This document shows positions 34,237-46,726 of a DNA stretch of 64,000 nt, piece after piece. A program made the translations under genes and the position numbers. The stretch is from positions 837,545 to 901,544 of the forward strand of contig NW_017265147.1 in NCBI RefSeq assembly GCF_001638985.1, read 5' to 3'. The first letter of the stretch is position 1; each line of letters begins with the position of its first letter. The stretch comes from Phycomyces blakesleeanus NRRL 1555(-) (lineage: Eukaryota; Mucoromycota; Mucoromycetes; Mucorales; Phycomycetaceae). The notes below the pieces were generated by a model that saw only the letters and a program-made list of their open reading frames with translations, was not told the origin of the DNA and ran no database searches.

Positions 34237-37200
34237 ATGTTTCCTTCTATTCAAATGCACAACACTGATTGCCACTGCACCAGATGCAATAATAATGATC
34301 AAGGAGTTTCCCGAGTATCGAGACGTACTGCTCAGTGTCATAATAAAAGAGCTAGATTTGAAGGTACTGAGATATTCAAGAGTTGTATAATTTATTCAGT
34401 GCTGTTATCTGTCTACCGAGTAATAATCGCTTTTATTTTTATTTTTTATTATTTTAAAAAACATAGCTGAAAAGAGAAGCATGGAAGTAGATACTGAAAG
34501 TAAGACATTTTTTATATGAAACGCAGAAGAAAAACTAATAATAAACTATTATATTCCATATTTGTAGTAATCCTGACGTATCAATCCGATTCTGTGGAAG
34601 CAATGGACGGTCAGGCCAACTCACCTATTTCGGATGCCGTCTCAACGTTTGACAATGACGTCTTTGTTGGTAATGACTACAATGGTGATGAGTCTGACAC
34701 GACCGATGACAATGACAGTGATGACAATGGCGAAGAAGACACTGCCGAGATTTATGTTGAAAAGTTTAACAATGAGGGTCAGTTTTAAATACATAAAAAA
34801 AAACTAAAAAAAAATGTGTGTTAATTTTTTTTTTTTAAAAAAAAGACCCTTTTGCTGCTTCTGGTATGCCCGAGAATCCAGTGCACAGATTTATTGCTAC
34901 TTTTACAGTACTGTTTGCATCTCGTTACGTGGTCAATAAGGGTTCTGTTGTCTTGATTGAGTTCATCAATGAGCTCTTGAAGATTTATGGACAAGATTTC
35001 CAACTTCCCGAAAGTCTGGCTGGGCTACATAAAATGACTGGCTTTTCGTCTATCACCAAAGGCATCAAGCGATTTGTGTCATGTCCAAACTGCCATTGCA
35101 TCTATGAAGAAAACATGTCCGTACCTCCCCATTGTGTTTTCACAAATGTTGGTGCACGCTCTCCTTGTGGTTGTAAGTTGATGAAAGAGTCAACTTCAGG
35201 TGCACTGGTATCAAAGCGAGCATACTTGTACCAGTCCCTCAAGCAAGCTTTGTCTGTTCTTTTCCTTCGTCCTGGTTTTGAAGAGCAAATCCGTCACTGG
35301 AACACGGAGCTTAAGATTGTCGATACTATGTGCGACGTATACGATGGAGCAATGTGGAAAGAGCTGAAGGATGCAAGTGGTGTCTCGTTTGTTGCTTGTT
35401 CTCGCTCATTGATGTTGACACTCAACATAGACTGGTTCCAGCCGTTCGATGGAGTTAGTTACTCTTCTGGTGCAATTTACTTGGTTGTAAATAATCTGCC
35501 TCGAGAGGTATGGTTCAAGCCTGAGAACACAATTCTGGTTGGTTTGATGCCTGGTCCCAAGGAGCCAAGATGCGAGGAGATAAATAACTATCTCAAGCCC
35601 ATGGTAGACGAGATGAAGCAGTTGTATGTTGGAATGCGAGTCCTGACCTACGAGTGCCCTTCTGGTGCTAATGTCCGTGCTGCCTTGCTGATGGTTGCGT
35701 GTGACATCCCTGCTGCCAGGAAAACAAGTGGATTTACAGCCCACAATAGTACATGTGCGTGCTACAAGTGTACAACCCAGTTCCCCAGATTGCCCAACAC
35801 AAATCAGGTGGACTTCAGTGGATTCGATTATTCGCTTTGGAATATTCGTAGTGGTGTAGAGAACAGGTTGCATGCTGAGGAGTGGAAGAGTGCGAGTACA
35901 CCCTCAGAAAGGCACCAGCTGGAGGTCGAATATGGTGTTCGATGGTCGCAGTTGCAACGCCTTGGATACTTTGATCTAGTACGTGGAACGATCATTGATC
36001 CCATGCATAATTTATTCCTGGGGACGCCCAAGAGAATGATGGACCGGTGGGTCGATAAGAAAACGATTGGAGCCGAAGAGTTTGCTGCCATGGAAAAAAT
36101 CGCAGGGACAATGGTTCTTCCGAGGGATTATACAAAGCTGACATCGAAGATTGGAAAAGGCTTTCCTTACATGAAAGCCGACGACTGGAAATCCTGGGTA
36201 CTGGTGTATTCTCCTGTTCTTCTGCATGGTGTTCTACCATTTGAAATGTACAACAACTGGATGAATTTCGTCCGTGCATGCCGCTATCTTATCAAGCCAA
36301 GCATCACATTTGATGAAGTGAACAGCGCCCACGACTATCTGGAAATGTTTTGCAAAAAGGCTACCGAACTCTACACTCCCACCATCCTCACCTGCAACAT
36401 GCACCTGCACCTCCACCTTCGCGAGACCATTCGTGATTTTGGACCCATGTACGGTTACTGGCTCTTTGGGTTTGAGAGATACAATGGCCTGTTGAAGCAT
36501 ATAAAGACAAACGGAAAAGATAGTTTTGAGGCAACATATATGAGAAGTTTTGTTCAAAACGCATTCAAGGGTGACTATGCCAATGCTGTTCTGAAAAGTT
36601 CTAGCCACGTCCCCTTTTTCAACATTCTCTCAAAGCTTTCTCTGAAATTCACACCTACCACCACAGTCATTACTCTCTCCTCCCGTCCATTCCGATTGCA
36701 ATCATTCTTACTAGCATTGTCCAACCCACATCTTCCTCCAAAGGGTAACGAACCTCTCCCTCCTTCGACTTTTCCTCTTCAGCTAAAAAAATCATCACTG
36801 ATGGATGAAACCGACTATGCCCATCTGCTTCAGCACTACAAAACATCCTATGATCTTCCCGACCTTGTCAGTTACCAATATGCCACGCTCACAAACTCCT
36901 TTGTTGACAATGAAATCACAAAATTGAAGTTCATTGACTTACTTGGTCAACAGTACCGTGGTAAAAACGGTTCAGCTAGTTGTGGTTCTCTTGTCCACGT
37001 AATGTTTGTTGGTAGTGATGGTAGAAATACCCTAGCCTATGCTGGACAAATACAGTATCTCTTCACACACTCCTTTACACACCCTTCTAACAGCAATCTC
37101 CACCTGACTCGCATGGTTCATGATCATTGACATGTATTCGCATATATCAAGTGGTTTAATACTTCCTCTGATAGATCGCGTGAGGATGACAGTCTTGAGT

Positions 37201-37349
37201 TTTGTCTCCCCACCTTCTCCCCCGATAGTCGCCATTGCATTGTACCTGTGCACCGCATCTTTTTAGAGATTGCTACAGCCAGGATTACTACAAGTAGAAA
37301 TGTTAGTAAGATGTTAGTAATTGCTTTGCCAAAAAAGCTTTATGCTTAA
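34237..37349 (+). pseudogene. CACTA-2 TNP2-type transposase with one nonsense codon
   Basis: DDE-type cut-and-paste transposase expected to act at the CACTGG termini. Exons: 34237-34363, 34467-34499, 34568-34777, 34846-37349; all junctions are GT-AG in phase 1. The full frame is 957 residues, with one TGA at 37128-37130 (codon 885). The protein has a Cys/His N-terminus (CHCTRCNNN), an Asp/Glu linker, and from about residue 131 the TNP2 core: NIDWFQPFDGVSYSSG (Asp319), LVGLMPGPKEPRCEEIN, CACYKCTTQFPRLP, DPMHNLFLGTPKRMMDRW (Asp508) and MHLHLHLRET. CACTA-1 remains open at the position of the TGA, before the shared HVFAYI motif, which supports a nonsense mutation. A truncated 884-residue product could still form. 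Confidence 0.85.
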
Positions 37350-37483
37350 AATAAAAAAAAACCCCCACTTGAATTTCCTTTTCTTATACAAAAAAAAACA
37401 GAACAAATTCCCTATATATATTGATAGTATTGTGTATGTAAAAAGTAATACGTAGATAAAAAGAGAGAAACATTTTTTTTTAT

Positions 37484-38667
37484 TTAGAGCCCGTCTCTAA
37501 GAGCCCACCGAGGAAAATTGGGGCTAATGTTATCCGGGACTGCTGAGTTGGACACACTAGTAGTGATCCTACGGATCCTTTGATTAGCACTTGACCCCAT
37601 GGCCTGGACAGCATAAGTGTCAACAAGTGCAATGAAACGGTTGCACTGAAATACATTCGTTAATAATTCACTCAATATAATAATACACCAATACAAACGT
37701 ATTACTCCAAATTAATCTACCTCATCGCTTCTCCAGCCTGGTTGTACAATATGAATGACATGTTTTATGCCATCCTCGTCCATTTCATCGGCAGACTCTC
37801 CATCTGACATTACTGCTTTTTGGAGAGTGTTGGCACAGTCTCTGAGCATTACAAGATCAATTGCCTCCTTATTGTCTTTGTAGGCCAGTACACGGCGACA
37901 CTCATTCTAGTAATAAGTTTTGTTAATTTGTTATTTTTATTTTTAATTTTCAACTATAAACTATATATATTAGCATAATACTCACATCATCTGCACGGGC
38001 TGCTCTTCGTGTAAGAGCGTTTGTTTCCGCTATCTCATCATCAGACATTCTCTCACGATGGGTTCTACTAGTGAAGTTGGTGTGCAACCTCTTTCGGAGG
38101 TCACTCCGTCTCATACTAGAGGAACCAAACCTGTGCTCAAGGTTAGAAAGAAGTCTCTCGGCTATCTCCCTGTTGGGAGATTTGTTGAAAGCAACATTTG
38201 TATCCCATCTGGGCTTGAGGTTGTTGGCCAGGATATTTTCTGGCGTTCTCAAGCTAAGCTTGGGTTTCCACATAAGGTTGTGAATATGAGCCTGATAAAT
38301 AAATCATGAGAAAATGAATTGATAAAATATTTTATAATATGTTACTCACATAAACTGCATTAGATTCTTCATGGGTAGGCTCATGGTTGGAGATGACAAC
38401 AGGTGCAGCAACAGTGAGTTCGGCTCTCACAGGAGCAGCAAGGGGAGTTCTGGCCAAACTATCTATGGCACTGATGGTGTTGGTGCTGGTGGTGGCAAGA
38501 ACGCCAATTCTGCCATTCATGTTGGTCAGAGTTTGCTCAACATTGCCGATCTGTCCTTTTACGGTAGACATATCAGCTCTCACAGTAGAAAGTATTTCCA
38601 TAAGCTGCTGATTGGTAATCTCAACAGGACGAAGGGCAATTGCGCGTTCACGTCTTGTGTTAGTCAT
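37484..38667 (-). CDS. CACTA-2 accessory protein, conserved partner of TNP2 (unknown function)
   Basis: Four exons on the minus strand, all joined in phase 0: 38667-38350, 38291-37986, 37906-37721 and 37645-37484, giving 323 residues with no lesion. The N-terminus contains a likely coiled coil (residues about 20-70: LMEILSTVRADMSTVKGQIG onward). A basic middle part has MRRSDLRKRLH, then an acidic VMSDGES motif (240-246), PGWRSDE (264-270) and a C-terminal FPRWAL. The gene runs tail-to-tail with the transposase, with about 134 bp between stop codons, exactly as in CACTA-1. No known domain was recognised. A TNPA-like role in binding subterminal repeats is the simplest idea but is inference. Confidence 0.75.
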
Positions 38668-40675
38668 TGTCTACAGAATATAATAAAATGAAAGGTTATA
38701 ATGATTAGTTTCAGATTATATTATTATTATTGCTGTCATTCTACAATTAAATTTATGTAAATTTAATTAAAAATAAATCGTATCAAGTTTACATACTTGA
38801 ATTGTTAGAACAAGTGTATTGATTTGGGAGTATAAGTGTAGTAAGTAGCAAGAGAGTAAGAGCAAGGGAAAGTGTATTATATGAAAGGTATGATTATTAT
38901 ATATATTCAAAATATATTTGATATACAAATCTCTATTAATACTTCTTGTAATGACTGGGATGTAAATCGGTTTTCATATTGTTTTGGGACTTGATGAAAT
39001 CATTTTAGTCTTTTGTTTTAAACACACTTTTTTCTTTTTTTTTAAGATTTTTTTTTTTACTTTTTTATTCGTTTTTTGTTATTTCCCTCTTTTCTCTCTC
39101 TTTTCAATTCTTGTTATATTTGCAAATTTTTCTGGTAAGATTGTTTTTGGTTCAAAATACTTCTTTACAAAGAACAAAAGAATTAATTTTTTTGTCTGTC
39201 ATAGGTATTCTATCTGTTTCTCTCTCTTCACTCTTTACACTCGCAAGGTTTTATGGTAAGGCACTTTCTTTGTTTTAAAAGAAATATATACTTCTTTATG
39301 TATAACTAAAAAATAACAATATATTTTAATGTCATAGAAACTCACTCTTTGTCTCATTCTGATGTGCCATCTTCACAACAGTCATCCGGATTAGCCAGGG
39401 TTAGTAAATATACTTTATGCCATCATTCCATACAATCATTCTGACTTTTTTCTTTCTTTAATATAGGCCACATCGCCAAAAATACTCTCTACAATCAAAC
39501 ACGGATATTGACACGGTAATATTCTATTTTATTTTAATCTATTTCTTTTTAATATTTATCTAACTGAATATAATTTCTATTATAGATGAACATCCCTCTT
39601 ACGAACGTGCCATTCCTCAAGAACTTCCATCCCATGCTACCGTCATTGCCATGGTAAGCCTTTTATTTACTTCTATAAATACAATAATATTATTTATACT
39701 ATATATTAATGTATATTCTCTACTAGAGACGATATTACCACTTTACAGATAATATCTTGGTCTGCAAAGAAATCCTTTGCCTTTGGTATGTAAATCAATT
39801 ATTCTATCATGCAATTCACAAAAATTAATTCTTTCCTATCGTTTTATAGTCAAAGAAATCATAATCCCGTGCTTTACTGTAAATGTTTTATTTCTTTGTC
39901 CATTTGTACTGGGTACTTCCAATGTAAGTATTAATTAGTCCATAAAATTTGCAGTATAAAACACGCACGCACTCCCATCACTAATGTTTTATCTATTCTC
40001 AAAGAGTACTGCTCTTACCCCTAAAAAAAGGTAACGAGCACCTCATTTTCTTTAGGTATTTGTTTTTTGTAGAAAATTTTTCATCCCAAATATAACAAGC
40101 TTGCCGAGCAAGAAGTAGCTGAGGATATAGAATAGCTTTATTAGATTTGAAACCTAGAAACATTCTATTCTTTCCAATAAAAATAAAAGCGTAAACCATT
40201 ACCAACCTAACAAGAATGGGAAACCAAATAAATAAAGAACATATTACTGGTCCATAATTTTAAAGACGTGTTTTTATGCTGTTGATGATTGAAGGTTTTA
40301 AAGAACTGTCAGTATAGGTGGTCAGTAAAGGTGGTCAGTAAAGGTGAGGTGTAGTACAGATAAACCATTGGAGCAATATACATGATGTAACCCATCTTTG
40401 ACCTTTCCTGTTCTGTGTCAAGAATACCGAGATAAATCCGTAGTTTTAAATATTTTTATTTATTTATTAAGCATAACGAGTATATCAAAAGTGCTACCAA
40501 ACCTTACTTGCGGAACCCCCCATCTACATATACTGTAGTGTTTGTAAGTCTCGCACATACAGTGCTAGATGACCTTAAAACCTAGTGGAAAAAAATATCA
40601 ACTATGATATATCACGTTATTCCAGTACCGTTTGCCCATATATACACGTCAGTATTTTTCTACTTTTTTCCAGTG
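38668..40675. other. CACTA-2 right-hand spacer with exon-like remnants
   Basis: About 2 kb between the accessory gene and the terminus. Short intron-like segments (for example GTAAGG at about 39256, AG near 39338, GTTAGT at about 39401, AG near 39467) could join to read ETHSLSHSDVPSSQQSSGLARATSPK before a stop. This suggests a degraded third gene or accidental splice sites. An AT-rich 68-codon minus-strand frame at 39999-40205 has no recognised family. Nothing is called as coding. Confidence 0.35.
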
Positions 40676-43600
40676 CAAGCAAGAAGAAAATGTTCTTGCG
40701 TCTCGATAGACACCTGGCAAATAGTGCAGAGAGGAGAAGAGACGGTGGATGACATGATGCGGTACAGAAGTGCTCAGCACGAAAGCTTATTGTGCAACCT
40801 GTGAAACCAGACATTCTGAGCCCAGTGAGGGAGGGCAAAAGACCAGAAGGAGCAAAGTTGTTGTAAGATGAGAGGAGGGTGGATGGGACGAGCATCAGAC
40901 AGTTGATGGGAGCAGGCAGAACGGTAGGAGCACGTGGAGAGCCAGGATCAGGTCTGACCGGGAAGTTTGGCTGACAGAAGTGGCTGAAGGTCAATGGACA
41001 ACCCGTCGCGAATAGGAAGATCTGACTATTGGAATGCCAGTACAAAAGAAAGAATGCATGCTCAAAAGAGAATGGGATGCAAGATCATTGTATGATCGCA
41101 AATTCTGTTGAGGATAAGATTAAGTGTGACAGAACAGGGTAGAAGACGAGAGGGAGTGATTGGTATGAGTATATACAAATTGGACTCGCAAATCACGCCA
41201 AGCAGATCGATATGGAGGGTGAGATGGCATACTGGATATCATGGAAGACAACGGCAGGATGAGACAACTGGAAAGGTTGAGTACAACTCTGTCAAAGTTT
41301 TGAGGAAGAGTATTCATAGCCTTCAGAACCAGATGCAGCAGGGAATCAAGGGTTCAATAGTTGCGAGGATGACATTCCAGAAAGAGTAAGGGAAGAAGAG
41401 GATCAATGGCAGGGACGTCAGAGCAAAGAAGAGTGGAGAACCATTGGGGAACAAGATCGTGAGGCAGTAGAGGATTACGGATAAGGGGCTTCAGCCAGCA
41501 AAGTTGGAGAGCACATTGTTGTATACCAGGATCCAAGATACCAAGGCCACCCTGTAGTCGGGGCAAGCAGAGAGTGTCAAAAGCAATGGGAGGAAAAGAT
41601 TTGACACCAAAGAACCCATGCACGATAGAGCGAACTCAGTCAAGGAAGGCAGAAGGGAACGAAACCACACGAAGAACGTGCCATAGTTGAGAAAGTACAA
41701 GAGAGTTCATGATGGTTGCCCACCCATGAAAGGAAAGATATCGTGATCCGTGAATACTGCAAAAGGTCTCAATTTTTGACAGGAGGGTGGTCCCGTAGGA
41801 GTCTCGTTGAGTGATAGAGGAAAATAATGGAAAACCAAGATATCGGAGAGAGGTAGGTGACGTACGATCATGCCAATCAGTAACATCATATGCACAAAGG
41901 AAAGTATTCCAGTCGGGGAGTGGCGATCCTGAAAGGGAGAAGGCTTGAGTCTTGTGCATATTTATGCAAGCGTTAGATGCGGCAGCATATGTGTTGAGAT
42001 GGTGGTGAAGTCGAGACATCTGATCCATGTCTAGAAGAAACACCAGCAGGTCATTGGCATAAGCCAGCAGTTTGCCAGGGGATAAAGGGGGAAGAGTGGG
42101 AGGGACAGAAGGGAGGACATCGAGAAATAGAGGATCGTGTATCACGCAGCAAAGCAAAGACTCAAAAGCTAGGTTGAAGAGAATTGGTGAGAAAGGATCC
42201 CCTTGTCAAAGGCCACGGGCTTGTGTAAGAGAGCGGAAGAGAAAGCCATTGACATTAATCTGTAGCTGCGTAGAGAAAAATAGAGAAGAGACAGAATTAA
42301 CGATGGAAGGAGGGAAGCGGAAATAAGCAAGCACTTGATGAAAATACTCTGGGTGTACTCAATCATAAGCCTTTTCCTGGTCCAAGAGCAATACAATCCC
42401 TGAGGATCCAACCTTCGCGGCTTGTGCCATGACCAAGCGAGTCAGCATCCCATTATCAGCTATAAATCTACCTTGAACAAAACCAGTTTGATACGGGGTG
42501 ATAAGTGTGGTAACAGCAGAAATCATATGAGCATTCATGAGATGGGTAAACACTTTTGCATCACTATTAATCAAGGCGATGGGACACAAGTTCATCAGAG
42601 AACTGAGATCGCCTTTTTTTGGCAACAAGCAGACACAAGTGAACAGTTAAGAAGGAGAAAAGATTCCCTTCAACAAGGCATCGTTATATATCTGGGAAAC
42701 GAGGTTGCCACACATGGGATGGGCGAGAATGAGGCAGAGAATCTCATATAGCAAACTATCTGGGCCCAGGCTACTAGAGCTGGGAGAGCAGACAGTGTCT
42801 GACCAAATTGTGTTGAGAGCAAATGGCCGAGTCATATAGTCCTGTGCAAGTTCAGACAAATGGACATCTGAAAGCAAATGAGAGAGCAGCTCATCTACAG
42901 CAGAGTGGTCTATAGTATCAGGGGTGTACAAGCCTTCATAGAAGACTGCTGCGGCCTCAGTCATGTCATTGAGTGTGATGCAAATGTTGTTTGTAACAGG
43001 GTGACAGAGGCTAGCAATAGCTTTGCGGGATTGGTGAATGGCGATAGTGCGTTTGAGGTATTCTGCAGAAGTCTTACCCTTTTCCCACCAGTGTTTCCCG
43101 GCCCTGAGAGCCATAATCTCGATGCGTTCAAGTTGGACTTGCTGCAACAATCGTTTCACAATTGGGAGTTGTAAGTTCTGGGCGGGTTGGTGGCCAAAAC
43201 AGTGAATGAGTCGGTCTCATCGTTTTTGTAGGTGTGTTTCCAGGTCGTTCAGAGAGGGGGAAGGTGGTGAGAGAAACATTTAACAAAATGAATCACTTTG
43301 AGCTTAATCGCATCCCATTGGGCTTGAGGAGAAAGATCAGTGCGAAGGGCAGGAACGAGGGTGGAGAGAAGAGTGTTGAGATTGGTATGGAACGAAAGTG
43401 ATTGTTCTAGGCGAGGGTTAGCACGTCAAAGTCCCTTACCAGAAGACTTGGTTGAAGGGAGGGACAGACTGATGTCAACCAAAAAATGATCAGACTATTT
43501 CTAGTGAATATAGCTCACTTGTGGATCTGTAGTTCAAGGGTGAAGGTCGGAGGACGCAAGGATGTAGTCAATGGCAGTGGAAGACAAGGCATGTTGGAAC

Positions 43601-44149
43601 GTAGACTGCGGGTGCTGGCCACGAGGGGTGATACAGTCAGTCATATGGGTATCTATAAACTGTAGTCAGTCAGTGGGAACACAACGTCCAAGATCATAGA
43701 GTGAGTAAATTGCATAGTTAAAATCGCTCAATCGAATCACGTTTGAAGGATTGGGAGGGATGAGGTCAGGAGTGAACAGTAAAGAGGTAAGAAAACAATA
43801 ATGTAGGTTTGGGAAGCTGGCGCATAAATGACGCCTATCCTGAAGGGCGAAAAAATATTATCCACATGCATGATAGTTGTCGTGATATACCTGCCACATG
43901 GGCTAAATAGAGGGTCAGTGAAGATAATGTGAGGGGAAAAGCATACAATACCGCAGTGTGGAGACCATAAAAATGAAGAGGACCGAAATTGTTGATCAAA
44001 GGTAGATTGAAGCATAGATGATGAGGCATGGGTTTGTTGCAGGGCTAAAATATCGATTCCCTGCAAGCGTAAATGACATATGAAAAAGGAGCATGATTCA
44101 GGGTGCTCGACTTTGGGTAGACCTCTACAGTTCATAGTGCCTATTTTAA

Positions 44150-45930
44150 TCATTGGTTAATGTTGGCCTCTGCGCCGAGGGCTTTTGTGGCTTGTGCATG
44201 AGTAAAGCGAGGAGGAGAGAGAGATGTATTGTGGCCTGTTGGACGTGCCAGCTGGGAAAAACGGAGATGAGTGTGACGAGAGGCAGACTGGAGTCGAAGA
44301 GCCTGAGCCTCATCTCTATCCATGAGATTAGTTATTATTCTGTTGTCTATCTCTTTGTCCCAGCTACGTGTGGGAGTGTTAACAGAACGGCTTCGAGGAC
44401 AAGGGCCGGAGGACGTGGGCATCTTGGTTGGTGTTGGTAGAGTAAAGGAGGTCGTTGTGAGAGAAAGCTTAGACAACTCACGCAAAGCAGGTTGACAAGG
44501 GTTGTGCTTGGAAGCCTCTGATCCTCCATAAATGAGTGTGAGCTCAGTGGGAATCAAAGGCTTGGGTGCAATGATGGGGCGATTGAGGTTCGAATTGTGG
44601 CTGGGGTGGTGGGAGTGCTTGTTGGATGTCTTTGATGTCTTGGATGTCTTGGATGTCTTGGAAGGATCGGTAATGTATGGACAATTGGCTTGTAAATGAC
44701 CAGTCTTGTTGCATCCAAAACACGTTCGGGTTTTGGCTGGGCGTTTGGTGCATTTTGTGATGCCATGCGCCATTTCGTTACAGTAGGTGCAGTGGGAGCC
44801 CATGGAAGGTGTTATGTATGAGGTAAAAATAAGATATAAAATAAAGCAAGCGCAGACGAGAGTACGGTGAGACTTTGTTTTATTAGAAGAAGTGAAAGAA
44901 TCAGAAAAGAGATGCTGTTCTATTGCTATTAGTATTGTGCGTTTATATAGACATTGTATTTAGCTTGGTGATGATATGATGATATCATGTAATGTCTGTT
45001 TCTCTACCATTATCTTCTATGATTTAGTTCTTATGTTTTTAGTGTTATTAACTAGAGTCTTAGTATTTGTTTTAGTATGTTCTTTACGTAATTTCCTTGT
45101 ATAAGGGAAGGTATATCTTTTAGTATTGTTACTAGTTGTCGGTAACTCAATGTACATATTTATTGAGTGTCTGTACTTTTAATTTAAATCTACGATTACA
45201 TTGGATACAACAGAAGGCCACTTACGAAGAATCTTTTGCGTACCATCGTATGCAATTTGGTATGTCAGAGAATCTGATGGCGCATTGTTGGTAGGTGTAT
45301 TGGCGAGGACAACATAGCCAGAACCGTCAAAAAACCCATATGATTCATGAATGGCGATCTCCCACACTTTGTCAAAAGAGACATACATTTGGCGAGTTGT
45401 GTAGCCAGTTCATGATAAGGAACACAAGGAAGCTTGGTTAGAAAAACACGGCAAACAATTGTGCCAATTGGAACAGCAGGTTGAGCAGGGAAAGACGAAT
45501 TGCTGACTACCAAAGGTTGAGAGCACACTTGCTCGCAGTCAGCGCTGGTAGGTAGATAAAGTTCACATGTATCAGGGGAAGAGCGTGAGCCAAGAGTGAT
45601 GCCCATGTTAACCTCGCGAGGGTAAGCTGAGAGAAGAGCTCTTCAAAAAGGGTCAAACTTGGGTGAGGATTTGGGTGGGATGCTAAAAAAAACTGAAAAC
45701 TTAGAGGACCCTACACGCCAGGTACGTGGGGTCGTGTTATTTGTAGAGCTGAAGATAACATGAGGTTGCTTTTCAAGAAGTGGAAGTGCGTTCTGAGTAG
45801 CTACTTGTGAGTAAAGAGGTGTTGAAAAGGGTGACATTGGTGTGAATGAGGGTTGCAATGGTGTAGATGAGCCAGTGTTGGAGGGGTTTTTGGTCCCAGG
45901 TGGTTCCAGAGTGGTAGTGGAAAGAGCCAT
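44150..45930 (-). pseudogene. LINE-C ORF1 (zinc-knuckle protein), interrupted by a solo LTR
   Basis: It starts MALSTTTLEPPG, resembling the MAL start of LINE-A. Part one shows frame changes near 45605-45650. The zinc knuckles HCTYCNEMAHGITKC and CFGCNKTGHLQANC lie just after the LTR insertion and match LINE-A in order. A short KTS repeat (44629-44665) is a 9-bp tandem expansion. The stop overlaps the ORF2 start (ATGA). Confidence 0.85.
44810..45212 (-). mobile_element. Solo LTR in LINE-C ORF1
   Basis: 403 bp, on the plus strand starting TGTTATGTATG and ending GGATACAACA, flanked by the 5-bp TSD GAAGG (44805-44809 and 45213-45217). It is homologous to the solo LTR at 62240-62630 in reverse orientation (shared TGTTGTATCCAA start and AATCGTAGATT on the sense strand). 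No internal retrotransposon sequence remains, so it arose by LTR-LTR recombination. Superfamily not assignable. Confidence 0.9.
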
Positions 45931-45934
45931 GTTC

Positions 45935-45948
45935 GTAATCTCACACTT
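45935..45948 (+). repeat. Target-site duplication of LINE-C (5' side)
   Basis: Exact copy of 33500-33513; four bases (GTTC on plus) separate it from the ORF1 start codon. Confidence 0.9.
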
Positions 45949-46544
45949 ATTCAAAATTGATTTAAAAAATTTTCATTGATCTACTGGCGTCTAATACCAA
46001 TGTTGAAACTGGCAGAAATGTTGTTAAAAAAAACGCGAAGTCATTCTCTCTCTGCTTGTCTTATTTTTATAAGTTAAAGAGATATGTTTAATAGTAAATA
46101 ATTAAAGATACAGCCATAAAGTATTGATAAAAATTATGTATACGTATTTATATTTTCACTGGGTTGAGTTTTGTCTTAGAAGATTGCTTACGTTAAACAT
46201 TTTTTACGAATATTATAAGAAACAAAAAAAATCGTATATTTTTTGTTTGAAATTTCGATAAAGTTGTTTTATATGCTGAAATTCGTTGCCTTTGCCGAAT
46301 TTTAACAGAATTGATTTTTCATTGCTCAATACAATCGCCGAATTTTCTTATTCAACGCTATGCCTTACCTGAACAGCTTTTTGTTGTGATCAGAAAGGTT
46401 TGAAGTAGGACCAAACCTTCTTTCCTCCTTTATTTGGAAAAGAAAAGATTCAATTCACAAAAATACACAAAGAAAAATTCTCTAAGCCAATAATATTGCT
46501 TGGGTGAAACTTACTACCATATTTGGTTTAGAGTCTCAGTGGTG

Positions 46545-46690
46545 GTGATATGAATGAGGATCCCTAAAAGGAATGAATATTCTTGAAAAGGATGATGGGA
46601 TGGATGGGGGAATGTAGAAAGAGAATGCAAGCCACTGACAGAAAAAAATTTGTAATGATTATGGCACAATAAAGTTTGTTTTAATACACA
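46545..46690 (+). repeat. Short diverged copy of the dispersed repeat family
   Basis: It shares AAAGGAATGAATATTCT, AAAGGATGA(C/T)GGGATGGATG and GGGGGAATGTAGAA words with 28660-28740, in the same order. Confidence 0.75.
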
Positions 46691-46726
46691 CTTCTTTCTA
46701 AATAGTTTTGAGTAAATAGGTGCTCA

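Larger units (their letters stand above)
33981..40675 (+). mobile_element. CACTA/TNP2-type DNA transposon CACTA-2
   Basis: 6695 bp with inverted termini: it starts CACTGGAAAAATAAGG and ends TTTTTTCCAGTG. It has a 3-bp TSD (CAA), typical of the CACTA superfamily. It carries a TNP2 transposase gene (plus strand) and a convergent accessory gene (minus strand), then about 2 kb without a clear gene. Its position inside LINE-C ORF2, with exact frame restoration on removal, proves the boundaries. Subterminal T-run/CATC words near 34045-34075 may be protein-binding repeats. Confidence 0.93.
33695..44153 (-). pseudogene. LINE-C ORF2 (endonuclease-reverse transcriptase), interrupted
   Basis: The frame starts at 44153 with MIKIGTMNCRGL and its ATG overlaps the ORF1 stop as ATGA. 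Endonuclease (LQQTHAS), fingers/palm (LPKKGDLSSLMN, GFVQGRFIADNG, DQEKAYD) and zinc-binding segments are recognisable but spread over several frames with stops. The catalytic YADD has become YAND at about 42069-42058 (Asp to Asn). The C-terminal zinc segment is split by CACTA-2: HFLLAC lies above 40675, while the PLKSAVW part begins below 33978. The final piece ends at 33695. Confidence 0.85.
33514..45934 (-). mobile_element. LINE-C: diverged full-length LINE carrying CACTA-2 and a solo LTR
   Basis: A 14-bp TSD flanks the whole 12.4-kb unit. Subtracting CACTA-2 with one 3-bp TSD and the LTR with one 5-bp TSD leaves 5315 bp, essentially the length of LINE-A (5313). ORF1 and ORF2 are homologous to LINE-A but clearly another lineage. 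The 3' end reads GGCTCCATACAAAA, like GGCTCCCTACAAAA of LINE-A. The 5' end is 4 nt before the ORF1 ATG. Both ORFs are dead. Confidence 0.9.

Noticed and set aside
44153..44440. Plus-strand frames opposite LINE-C and LINE-B ORFs
   Set aside because: They are shadows of the LINE coding sequence on the other strand.
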